NCBI GenBank assembly: GCA_004009845.1
Contig: RMBW01000071.1
Location: forward strand, 99,362 to 163,361
Direction of reading: 5' to 3'
DNA from: Davidsoniella eucalypti
Taxonomy: Eukaryota; Ascomycota; Sordariomycetes; Microascales; Ceratocystidaceae
DNA length: 64,000 nt
The position numbers and the translations under genes are program-made. The notes under the pieces were generated by a model, which saw only the letters and a program-made list of their open reading frames with translations, did no database searches and was not told the DNA's origin. This document shows positions 35,735 through 46,059 of the stretch, one piece after another; the first letter of the stretch is position 1, and each line of letters opens with the position of its first letter.

Positions 35735-37867
35735 ATGGCTTCCCTTAACCACCTCAAGCATATCCCGTGTCCAGCTGGTCCTGCATGCTCATCAAAACAG
35801 TGTCTTTTTGGCCACCCTGAGAAGGCTAACCCCCCTTCCATAGTGAAATTTGATGACACTTGTGTACCAGACAAAGATGTTGTTGCTGTTGATGGAATCT
35901 CTAGCTCGGACCCGACTACAGAGTATGATCCTGGCTGGCTAGCTCGTGAACCACTGGACGACGTGCAAACTAATAAGCGGCACATCTCATCATCACCGGA
36001 AGCGATCACTCACAAACGAATCAGAGCAGAAGCTCCATGTCACTTGCCACATCGCCCATTGAATGGCACATCCTCTACAGTATCCCAGCCAACCAGCATC
36101 AAACCCGTGCTTCAGGCCGCTATCAGTTCTTCAGGACCTAACTCTGCCGTGGGAAGATTGGGTTTATCTGGCATTAATGGCGACCCTGCCTCACTTGTAT
36201 CGGGCCCTGATGCTACCAGGCTCAAGAGTGCCTCCTCTTCGTCATCTCTAAACACTGTTACTCGTTCGCCCCCAACAGCAAAGGAAGTTGCTAAAACGGA
36301 GCCGGCACCTGCCCTTTCAACATCAAAGCCATCCAAGGCATCAAAAATCTCTGCATCCAACCATCACCACGTGGAAACCTCTGCATCACCTAAAATCATC
36401 ACTAAAGCACCCCCTCCACTCAAGCAACATCCAACTCTCATCCCAAAACCCGTTGCCGTGAACCCTACGACCTTTACGGCTAGAGTGAGCATCATCCAAA
36501 AACTCTATGACCAGATTTTCCGTCTCGACTCTCTTCTGCGCTCGACGCACCCTGACCAAATAAGTTTGTTTCTTTCTCAAGACGAAGCCAACAAAATGGC
36601 TATCGAGCTAGAAGGCAATGTCGCTCTTGGTCCTACACAAGTTTACCGAAACATGGCTGCCGGCTGTCTCTCTGGCTACAAGAAGAAGACGGTCGATCAA
36701 TGGACTACCGAATGTGGCATTCTTAAGAATCCCCCCCGGCCTAAGGCTGATGCAGCAAATCTGCCAACCGTCATCGATACTGGCCTCACATCCGAACAAG
36801 AAATCTTTATCGCTGGTTTCCTTGTCACCTCTATCAGCAGCCTAGGGAACTATGGCTACGTTCCCATTGCCCCAGACGAGGCTGCCATATCGCGAGTAAC
36901 CCGGGCCGTTGCAATGTCGAAGGGCTGGGAGAAGTGCCATCGCTGTGAAAAACGCTTCCAAGTATTCCCAGATCGCCGACTAAAGGATGGCGCCCATACG
37001 TCTGGTGGGACTTGCACTCATCACCCCGGGAGAACATATTTTACTTCTCCCATTTCGACTGTAGGCAGAAGTCGTGCGGGAGGCGAAAAGAAATACAGCT
37101 GCTGCCATCAAGCTATCGGCGATAGTGTTGGGTGCACTGTGGGAGACTCCCACGTGTTCAAGGTTACCGAAAAGGCTCGCCTTTCACACGTGCTGCGCTT
37201 CAAAAAAACCCCGCCGAACGACTCACCCGCATCTGATGCCAAAGTAGTTTGTTTCGACTGTGAGATGGCGTATACCGTCAACGGCATGGAGCTTGTTCGC
37301 CTCACAGCAACTGCATGGCCGTCGGGTGATACTCTTCTAGATGTCTTGGTTCAACCCCAGGGAGCGATCCTCGATCTTAATTCTCGATACTCTGGTGTCT
37401 TTCCCGAAGATATTGTCAACGCTCAACCATGGACTGGGTTTGAGCCCCCTATTCCGGCACCTGGCCCAGGCGAAGCTGCTGTAGCACGAAGTGGCAAGCT
37501 TAAAATAGTCAGCTCACCTTCTGCCGCCCGTGATCTTTTGTTTGCATTGATCACCCCGAACACCATTCTTGTTGGCCACGGCCTTGAGAATGATCTCAAC
37601 ATTACGCGCATGATTCATGACAAGATCATAGATACTGTGTTGCTGTTCCCACACCGCAATGGCCTACCGATGCGGAATGGCTTGAAAGTACTTGCATCTT
37701 CGATGTTAAACAAGAAGATCCAAACGGAGGATGGTCGTGGACACGACAGTGCTGAGGATGCGCGTACAGCCGGTGAGCTTGTGCGTTTGAAGGTGAAGGA
37801 TAGGTGGAAGGATATGCAGGCACGTGGTTGGAAGCTCAGTAATGGAAAGTTTGAAGCGCCTAAGTAG
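35735..37867 (+). CDS. REX3: RNA exonuclease 3 (DEDDh)
   Basis: This is a single exon of 710 residues. Residues about 505-690 form a DEDDh 3'-5' exonuclease domain. The catalytic set is D508 and E510 in FDCEM, D620 in HGLENDLN, and H670 and D675 in HDSAEDAR. The N-terminus contains a short Cys/His segment (PCPAGPACSSKQCLFGHPE), which looks like a CCCH-like finger. A Ser/Pro-rich linker follows, then the conserved REX3 middle region with cysteines at CHRCEKRFQV. REX3-type enzymes trim 3' ends of structured RNAs such as RNase MRP RNA in yeast. The ATG has adenine at -3. An out-of-frame ATG at 35721 opens a 40-codon frame overlapping the start. Confidence 0.9.
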   Translation: MASLNHLKHIPCPAGPACSSKQCLFGHPEKANPPSIVKFDDTCVPDKDVVAVDGISSSDPTTEYDPGWLAREPLDDVQTNKRHISSSPEAITHKRIRAEAPCHLPHRPLNGTSSTVSQPTSIKPVLQAAISSSGPNSAVGRLGLSGINGDPASLVSGPDATRLKSASSSSSLNTVTRSPPTAKEVAKTEPAPALSTSKPSKASKISASNHHHVETSASPKIITKAPPPLKQHPTLIPKPVAVNPTTFTARVSIIQKLYDQIFRLDSLLRSTHPDQISLFLSQDEANKMAIELEGNVALGPTQVYRNMAAGCLSGYKKKTVDQWTTECGILKNPPRPKADAANLPTVIDTGLTSEQEIFIAGFLVTSISSLGNYGYVPIAPDEAAISRVTRAVAMSKGWEKCHRCEKRFQVFPDRRLKDGAHTSGGTCTHHPGRTYFTSPISTVGRSRAGGEKKYSCCHQAIGDSVGCTVGDSHVFKVTEKARLSHVLRFKKTPPNDSPASDAKVVCFDCEMAYTVNGMELVRLTATAWPSGDTLLDVLVQPQGAILDLNSRYSGVFPEDIVNAQPWTGFEPPIPAPGPGEAAVARSGKLKIVSSPSAARDLLFALITPNTILVGHGLENDLNITRMIHDKIIDTVLLFPHRNGLPMRNGLKVLASSMLNKKIQTEDGRGHDSAEDARTAGELVRLKVKDRWKDMQARGWKLSNGKFEAPK

Positions 37868-40116
37868 CAATCGACGCAACATGGTATGACAGGACATGAC
37901 AGACGACCGATGCTGCGGTTGGTAGACAGATGTTTTACCGCGAACCACTATTGAAGATTCCGCACCAAGCTGGTGTATTGTTGAAATTGAATTTACTTCT
38001 GCTTCTGGAAAGATGAATCCGATGACTTGTTGGCCCTACATTATAGCCACTGCTGACAGTGCTTCTAAATTTGATATTATAAGTAACAGTATGTGTTTTT
38101 CAATATGACGTTTTATTATACATGTAGATGGAAAAGTCCCTCTGTATAGATTCAGGATGATCTAGGATGGTGTATGTGTGGTGTTTTAGGACATTCCTAG
38201 TAACAGTAGTAGTACAAACATGTCCTAAGTGGGTGAAAAGAGACTATTAACAACCTGGAAATCTAAATAGTCAATAACTGCCCTTTTAGATGTTATTGTT
38301 TATGAGCTACACAAATTTCAGATCTTGTTTCAAACGGATATCAAAACTTCCATAGTTAGATCATTGTATCATAGCATTCACGCATTTAAAGAATTTGTAT
38401 AATTCTGATTTATTCTAGAGGGTTTAGACTGGTGAAGACCATGCTAGTACAACGGTTGTCATGAGGAATGGTCACTACTAAAAACAGAGGATAAGAAGCT
38501 ATATATATGTAGCAATCAAAATATATAGCTGGAAACATGAATAAATGTTCTTTGGCAAGATGATGATCTCATTCGATTAGCTTAAAATGCTCGACTCGCC
38601 TCTGATGATTCATAATATACCCTGGATCGTCAACCTTTACACACCCTATACTTCATTATTCAGGGTATAGTTACATACATCTCTTACGTCATTTTCCAAT
38701 ACATGGAGTAGATGCTGCGCCATTTCGAACACAAACAGATATAGATTGATGTATAGAGGAGGACTTTAAACATGGGTCACACTAGATATACAGGTCGTTA
38801 ATGAGCATCCGGAGCCCACTCAGAAGATGAACAATCAGAAGTTTGACTTAAGCATCACAATCCCAGTTAGGTAGTTGCGTAATATTGGCATTCAAGATAC
38901 TTTCCTTTCGTTATATTTGGGTCTGGTTATTTTCGAGTTCTTTCTTCCTATTTCAATAAGGTAAATATTTTTGATTGGTTTCCTGTACATAAAGATTTAT
39001 TCTCAAACCTACTATAAGGCCTTCCTCTTCAGTCTCTATCTTGAAGCTGCAAAAGGTTTGAATCAATCAAAGCTACTGCTTTGTGATCGCGATGTTTCTT
39101 CGAACATAGCAATTCGAGAAACAAAAACCACACAATAGAAAGTAGAAGAGTCAGCCATAGGAAAGAAATGCAACGAGATGAAATCTAAAAATGGAGAACA
39201 CCTCGTTGATATCATATTCTATATTAGGTCAATGAGGGCTTTTTTCTACTCGAGATGTTTCTCAACAATTTCTAAGCCAAAGGTATACATGTATAACGCA
39301 TAATGTGTAACATTGCAGTCGTCATCCTAGTTAGGTCAGTGAAACTTTGGCCCAAGACTATCCAAATCATATATAGCACTAGAAGACAACTACAGGTATT
39401 CCACGCTGACAACATCTTTTGGGCCTCTTCTAGCTTTCGATTCACATACTGATAGGGAATATATAAATCAAAGTAGCACTGCTATTTCTCAAAGCTATAG
39501 TGCATCTATTTGGCTACACGATAGTTGGTAAAAGCGCCGTGAGTGAAAGTTTATGCGTAGGTACTTCGAAGGACCTCATTGTCTATTCAAGCCTCGGAGG
39601 TCTTTAAGCAACTGCAGCTCCTATTTACAAAGAATATCAAGTTGAAGATGGTGATTCCCCTGAAGCTATATAAGCAAATTCTGTATCTTCTTGTTTTAGT
39701 ATGAATATCAGATAGTTAACTAGTCATGACTATTTCTATTTTATTATTTCTTGATTGGTAATATGTAATATTGAACATGAAGATTTTGAGCCAACTACCG
39801 TTGCACACAGATCCCAGATCAGGGAAGTTGATTATTGTTGATTTTGGTATGGTTTTGTTCTGAATCGGCCACGATCAAAAAATATAAATGCCAATTGGTG
39901 AGGTCGATTCTAAGTCAGAACAAAGAACTAACCAGAAATTTTTGGGGCAACCCCGTGTATTAATGTGATTTGGGTTTTATTTTTATTTTTTACATTAATT
40001 GTTTCTCCCAACAATTGCATATAATCCATAATATGGCTCTGTGAACGTCAAAACTTTACAGCCTTGTCTCCTACTCCGTGTCCTACGTCGCCTAGTATTG
40101 AGGATATACTCTAGGC
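37868..40116. other. AT-rich region without open frames
   Basis: Between the convergent REX3 and PHB1 genes there are 2.2 kb with essentially no open frame above 60 codons on either strand and high A+T. An inverted pair TATACCCTG/CAGGGTATA lies near 38618-38672. No transposon protein or RNA signature was found. The composition could reflect old repeat-induced mutation of a mobile element, but I have no direct proof. Confidence 0.4.
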
Positions 40117-41063
40117 CTATGCCTTGCCGACATTCAGTAGAAACTGACCACCGCTGCCATTCTTAGCGGTGGGTAGGTATGAAACGTTGGGGTTCTTTGA
40201 CAAAGTCTGAGCAATATCTTTGCTAGCCTCGATTTTTCTGATCTGAATAAGGCCATCACCGGAGCGGGCAATAGCCTTGCTGATGGTTTCGGCAGACTCA
40301 GCCTCACCCTCGGCGCGGATAACGTTGGCCTGACGTTCCTGTTCAGCCTTCTCGACGATGAAGCGGGCACGCTCGGCGTCCTGTTGAGCAATCTGCTTCT
40401 GCTCGACGGCCTTGGTGAATTCTTGACCGAAAGTCATGTGGGTGATGCTGACATCTTCTAGAGCAATGTGGAATTCACCGGCACGGCGAGTCAAATCGTC
40501 ACGGATACGCTGGCTGACTTGTTCACGCTGAGTGATGAGCTCGGCAGCGTCGAACTGGGCAACAATGCTCTTGAGGACTTCGTTACCGATGGAAGGTAGG
40601 ACACGCTCATCATAATCGAGACCGAGGTTCTAGAAAAAACACAAGAAAAATAGTGAGAAAATTGTTGTGGTCATAATGAGGGTATTGAGCTTTGAAAGAG
40701 CTTCTCTTAGCTGTGATATGTCATCGGGGGTATCTGCCCTACCTGGTAAATCTTGGGCAAAGCCTTGACCTCCGGACGATGCAGGACTCTCAGCGTGAGG
40801 CTGACCATTTGCATATCCTTGGAGCCGGTAGTCGTGGCAATGTTGCGAGGCTTGGAACGGACATCGAAGATAATGCTCTTCTGCACCCATGGAATCAGGA
40901 AGTGGGTGCCCTCGTTCATGACTTCGTCCTTGACACCACTTAGGCGATCGAAAATAACAGCACGAGATCCGCCCTTGACGTCGTAGATAGCGGACTGGGC
41001 AAAGGCAACACCGAGAGCAGCCGGAACCGCCATGCGGTAGGCAAAGTTGAGAATGTTGGCCAT
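40117..41063 (-). CDS. PHB1: Prohibitin 1
   Basis: The exons 41063-40743 and 40629-40117 give 277 residues, with a 113-nt intron in phase 0. The start at 41063 gives MANILNFAYRMAVPAALG, a hydrophobic anchor typical of prohibitins; the open frame extends upstream to 41153 but that part is probably leader. An SPFH domain covers about residues 28-190 (VIFDRLSGVKDEVMNEGTHF), followed by a Glu/Ala/Gln-rich coiled coil (EFTKAVEQKQIAQQDAERAR). Prohibitins form ring assemblies with Phb2 in the mitochondrial inner membrane and act as scaffolds for protease control and cristae. The gene is divergent from QCR8. Confidence 0.95.
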
Positions 41064-41631
41064 GATGTTATTGGTCTTGATCGGAGATAGTGGTTGCGAT
41101 GATTGCTCTCGGAGATGGGTCTGGCGGTTTGATGGAGTGAGAAACAAAACCAAGTTTCTTTAAGTGGGATATCTTGGTATCAAAAAACAAGTTCAATGCT
41201 TCACTATAAGAAGTAAGCAATTGAAGTATCGCAAACTAAAGCCGATTGAGTTGGTGGGCGTCAGTTGGACAAAATAGTTCCCGCTGTTATTCACATGGCG
41301 CCAGCCCACTTAACTTTTCGTCAATTATGGCATAAAAGCTGCCTTCTAAGGCGTTAAAACATCCTTCTATTATTCTTTACTTAACCGGGTCCCAAGGCTG
41401 CCGCTCTAAATATTTTAATGGATGACTAAGCGGTGTCAATGCGCTAAGCCCAATTAGGGTCACGAATCAGGACCGGGAATTCATGTTTTTGCTTGGACCA
41501 AATGGCTCAGATTTCTCCTCGGGTTCTGGGCAAAAGACGATTTTGAAGTTCTTGAACTTTTTCTCGAGATCTTAGCTATCCATCCTCGCCCACACCAAGT
41601 CCTCATTTCACCGCTCTTAGACTCAGTCACC
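41064..41631. promoter_or_regulatory. Shared promoter region of PHB1 and QCR8
   Basis: The 568 bases separate two divergent start codons, each for a mitochondrial inner-membrane protein. The region must contain both promoters. I could not assign defined binding sites by eye. Confidence 0.5.
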
Positions 41632-42464
41632 ATGCAGCCCACTCAGGCCCGTCTCGGTGGCGCCAACATCAAGCTTGGCACCAACTCACAGTATGTTACG
41701 ACTCTTCTTTTCTTCTTTTTTTCCGCAGTGTCGTTGCCGCGACTGAATTGGAGCATTTGTGACGTGCCTCCCGCTGGCATCACGAAATAGCTCAGCCGTG
41801 GCAACAAAACAATGCTGCAGAGCTACCGGTCGCTATTTTCTCGCTCAAGATACGCCATTGTACTGACCAATTGATTGTAGCTTCCTCGGCTGGTGGGGTC
41901 ACATCAGTATGTCCACACCCAAGTCACGATAGCTCCTCTCCGACGACGGCTAGGAACCTCGCTTCAATATAGCCAATTCCATGCTGGCTTTGACTACGAC
42001 AAATGGATCTATCGCTTTGAGCCATACTCGCTGCTGAACAAGCCATCGTCGGACGCCATTCTCAAGTCGCTTTATATCTCAAGTTATCACCACCCAAGAG
42101 CTCTCAACTGACAATCATTGCTCACAGGCCCTCAGAAGCAGAAGGGTATCGTCACCTACGGCCTGGCTCCTAACCGCCAGAACCCTCTGGCTGGTGTTCT
42201 GCACGATGCCTTCTTCAACGTCTGGAGACGCTTCTCTACCCAGGTTCTGTACTGGGCTCCTCCCATGGTCATCGGCTACTACACCATGCAGTGGGCTATC
42301 CACCGGTACGAAACATCCTCCCTCGACCCATTAGAGACTCATGCCATTGTGCTGCCTTAGCAATTTTATACGTTAGTATGAGACCTACTTACTAACATGT
42401 GCAATACAGCAACCACTACCTGAACTCCAAGGCCGGTCGCGCCGAGTTCGCCGATGTGGAGTAA
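41632..42464 (+). CDS. QCR8: Cytochrome bc1 complex subunit 8
   Basis: Four exons, 41632-41690, 41881-41906, 42128-42305 and 42410-42464, give 105 residues, the normal size. The second exon is only 26 nt and encodes the family motif FLGWWGHI. The third gives QKGIVTYGLAPNRQNPLAGV and WAPPMVIGYYTMQWAIHR, which contains the single membrane helix. The last gives LNSKAGRAEFADVE. All junctions are GT-AG, and phases agree (2, 1, 2). QCR8 is the small ubiquinone-binding subunit of respiratory complex III. Introns of 190, 221 and 104 nt make more intron than coding sequence. Confidence 0.93.
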
Positions 42465-43266
42465 ACTGCCGGCTTAATGAACAGCTAAACCTAAACTACC
42501 CCAGACGATTTGATTTCCCGGACTCCGGAAGAAATTTGCTCTAAAGCACTTTGTATATCACTTCTATACCACTGGTTCGTAATCGAACTGTAATAGACTG
42601 CGCCAGCATAGTTTTCATGTTTCCTCATATACATCTTTGTTTCATGTAATAGATCTCTTATGTGACGTTATCTCTTGATGTACCTTGCAATTCTTTAATT
42701 CGAGAGACTTTCCAATTTGCACATCTACAATTGGCACATAAACCGGACCGGATTTCATGAATAATTATACAATATATGCGTCAATCTCGCTGCAGTTATG
42801 GCGCAAAAGTGTGATTGACTAAGACTTAGCCAAATTTCCGTTCATGCGATTTCTACCAATCAATGGCTAATGATGGGTCAGCACCTATATACAGTGTCGT
42901 TGACAGTACGTCTACACATATGCACCGTGTATCGGAAAATCTATTGATCCGAACAGACTCTGCATTGCATTTGGCCCCACTCTAATCGCCTATCTGGGTA
43001 CTGGCGCAGCTTTGATAACAAAAAAAAAAGTTTCTTCGAGACAGCGACAGAAATTCCTTAACCTACCAAAAAAAAAGTTTACCATCACCAACTCTTTTTT
43101 TGTTCTTTTTCGCATCAACCAAATTGCAAATTATATAACATCGACATTAAGTCTACTTTGAGTGTCATATTGCTCGACTTGACAAACTAATTTTCTCTTT
43201 CCGCTTTACCTCTTCATATCACTTTCCTGACTCCTTCCTCCCCCAAACACATATACTAGAGACACA
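42465..43266. other. Intergenic, NHP2 promoter
   Basis: No gene is seen. The last 250 bases have A-runs near 43020 and 43068 and a pyrimidine-rich leader before the NHP2 start. Confidence 0.4.
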
Positions 43267-44152
43267 ATGGCGTCTTCCGAGAAGCCCAAGAAGGAGAAGA
43301 AGGACAAGAAGGATAAGAAGCGGTCCGAAGTCGACGGCGTCCACAAGTCTTCCAAGAAGGACAAGAAGGACAAGAAGGAGAAGAAGAGCAAGCCCTCTAA
43401 GCTGGAGGAGCACGTTGATGAGCACCTGACCACTGAGGCTCCCGCCGTCATCGCTCCCGTTGCCGAGGTTGTCGATGATGTCGAGATGGATGGCGAGAAG
43501 CCTACCATTGCCAAGGTCTCTCTGGTTCCCTTCGCCGTTCCTCTAGCTGACGACAAGGTCATGAAGAAGGTCCTCAAGGGCACGCGCAAGGGTAAGTTAA
43601 TAATCCTATATTCTACTTCAAGCCCTCTTTTGTTTCTCGGCCCCTCTACGCCGTTTCGGTGACTATAGGCGCGGAGAACGAATTATACCATGAAAACCTT
43701 TGTCCAGCAGACTTTCCCTTATCAGATCTCAATGTCAACTAACACACCATTCTCGTACAGCCGCCCGCAACAACACCCTGAAGCGTGGTGTCAAGGAGGT
43801 CGTCAAGACTCTGCGCAAGTCCACCTCTACCTCGCCCAACAACACCTCCTTCCCCGGTATCGTGATCATTGCCGCCGACATCTCGCCCATGGATGTCATC
43901 TCTCACATTCCCGTGCTGTGCGAGGACCACAACGTTCCCTTCATCTTCGTCTCGTCCCGTGCCGAGCTGGGCGCTGCTGCCAAGACTAAGCGTCCTACCT
44001 CCGTCGTTATGCTCATGGAGTCACGCCCTGCCGGCAAGAAGGCCCCCGAGGCTGCCAAGGACGGTGAGGACGATACCGAGGATTACGCTGAGGTCTACCA
44101 GAGCCTGATCAAGCTGGTTCAGAAGGAGGCTGCCAAGCAGTCGTTCTGGTAA
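43267..44152 (+). CDS. NHP2: H/ACA snoRNP protein NHP2
   Basis: The exons 43267-43591 and 43761-44152 give 238 residues. The first 60 residues are Lys/Asp/Glu-rich repeats (KKEKKDKKDKKR), a likely nucleolar basic tail. The L7Ae/Nhp2 domain follows, with KRGVKEVVKTLRK, IVIIAADISPMDVISHIPVL and CEDHNVPFIFV. The 169-nt intron splits the Ala codon in KAARNN. Nhp2 binds H/ACA guide RNAs with Cbf5, Nop10 and Gar1 for rRNA pseudouridylation. The long basic N-terminus exceeds the yeast protein (156 residues) but is common in filamentous fungi. Confidence 0.94.
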
Positions 44153-45382
44153 AGAAAGAATCAAATAAAGACAACCAAGACATCTCTAGAGTTCCTCTTT
44201 TTGACTTCTTTCTTTTGCCTTTGAGCGTACTTGTAATGGTAAACGGCTGTATTTATTTTCCTTCGATATCCCGTTTGTTTTTTATCTCCTTCTATTACTT
44301 TACTACTTCTACCTCTCCTTCACACACCAGATTCTTTTCCAGCCATTCAAACATACCACGACGCATGTTCACTTGTTTTTTTTTTCTTCGGCATTAAATC
44401 ACTACATGAAAAAATTGGGGGCTTCTGTTTTCATTTTTCTCGTTATAGCCTCCTCCCACATTCCATCGATTGTACTTTTTTTTTTCTTCACTTCTCTCAA
44501 TTTTTTTCTTCGTCCCTGTTTGTTTGGTATTAAGTATATAAAAAAAAAGAAACATTCCGGAAGTTGCTGTTCTTACTTGATTTGTCTCCCCAAGATTCTT
44601 TACCCTCCCTCTCAGTGTTCCAAGATACGATTTGACTATCCATATCTCGAAACACTCGATGTTGGCAAAAAAGAGATCTTATCTAGTCAAAAAAGAACGC
44701 TTTCGATCTTCCGGATTCAGACGTATGCCTGATTCCTATGTGTAGAACGGAGAGGGTATATCGTCCAAAACCTGGGTATTGGCGTTCTGGGCATTTGATA
44801 TTTACGTTGTTCAGGCATATAGCATGTACACAAAACGATAGTCTTTTGTTAAATACGAAATATTGTTGTGATAAAACACAAAAATATAGTCCAATGGTGC
44901 CTTCATATGTTGTTGTTGATTATGATGATGATTTTATTCATAGCCTAGAGATTATCTAAGAGCTCCTTTCCAACTCCGGGCGGGGTCGTGTTTTCTGGCA
45001 CCCGTTTTTCGTGTTCCTGGTGTCCGGGACTGCTCAGACAAGTCTGGCCTCCATCCCTCTCACAATAGCAGCACCTCATATGTGAAAGTTAGGAGCAAGT
45101 AAAAATTATGTTTACCACAAATCCTGTAGTAACCCTAGAGATCAGATATACAATACATGTATCACAGCTATAAAAACACACTTTACAACAGTCACTGAGT
45201 TGGAAACAAATTGTGGTTTCGAAGGATGAATTATTCAGAGGCTAATAACTATGGGCAACTCCCGAAAACTTGCAGAGTTAACTACCATAACCTCCTACAC
45301 ATTACTAAAATAATGAATCATACTCGGCCACACTGACGAGCCAGTGTGGCCGTTACAACTTAGCACGAATGGTTATAATGAT
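44153..45382. other. Convergent intergenic region
   Basis: The NHP2 side is T/C-rich and has many TTTT runs. A 119-codon frame at 44373-44732 is Phe/Leu/Ser low-complexity and looks accidental. A strong hairpin near the right end is listed separately. Confidence 0.4.
45325..45352 (-). other. Perfect 11-bp hairpin 3' of the DUF1761-like gene
   Basis: CGGCCACACTG at 45325-45335 is followed by a 6-nt loop and its exact reverse complement at 45342-45352. It begins 30 bases past the stop codon of the minus-strand gene, so it would lie in that gene's 3' untranslated region. Confidence 0.7.
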
Positions 45383-46059
45383 TTAGTGCAAAAAGCTATC
45401 TAGAGGGTCACCGCGAGTACCCCACCAGGTCAGTAGCAAAGAAAGACCGAGAGACTCGATCAACTTGGCGGCAACGCTGACACCAACGGTGTCCAGAGGG
45501 CGGCGCTCAGCGAAGACCTGGGAGATGTACTGTGAAACAAAGAGTATTAGTTAGTAAATGAGCCTATTGCAGCAAAGCTAGACAAAAGGATAAAAAGACT
45601 TACACCAGGAGCAGAGGTTGCCAGGAAAACCAGACCGCCCAGGTAGGCAGCGCCAGTGTAGCTAAGGGTTCCGGTGGCGTTGATCAGGGCACCGACACCA
45701 TAACTCTGCAGAGCAGAGCCAATCAGCGAGCTACTCCAGACGAGAGCGGCACCGGACGCCTCCTTGGACTTGATGAACTCCTCCTTGGTGTTGGAGACCT
45801 TGGCGCGCTTGTAAGTCTCGCCAAAGATGGGGGATAGGACGGCGAGCTCGGTGGCGTGGTTAAAGGCAGTGCCTAGCAGGATAGCCGAGGGCTTGACCTT
45901 AGGGAAGCCAGCTGTAACAAGAGAGAAAGAAGAACACGTTAGTAGGCAGAATTCTAGGAGTTTAACACGTTCGTGTCCTCGAGGTTGGCGTGAGTGGCGG
46001 TGAGTTGGGGACGAAAGCTTACAGTGAAGAATGGGAGCGAAGCTATTAGTGAAACCCAT
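45383..46059 (-). CDS. Small four-helix membrane protein, DUF1761-like
   Basis: The exons 46059-46023, 45911-45604 and 45529-45383 give 163 residues. The introns are GT-AG (111 and 74 nt), and joining gives a smooth reading MGFTNSFAPILHSGFPKVKP and later APGYISQVFAERRPLDTVGV. Four hydrophobic segments are visible: ILLGTAFNHATELAVLSPIF, ALVWSSSLIGSALQSYGVGA, GAAYLGGLVFLATSAPG and IESLGLSLLLTWWG. I recognise similar fungal proteins of the DUF1761 type, whose function is unknown. A longer open frame upstream (to 46167) is leader plus intron readthrough. No mitochondrial signal is evident. Confidence 0.72.

Noticed and set aside
44373..44732. 119-codon Phe/Leu-rich frame after NHP2
   Set aside because: Low-complexity translation of a T-rich 3' flank.
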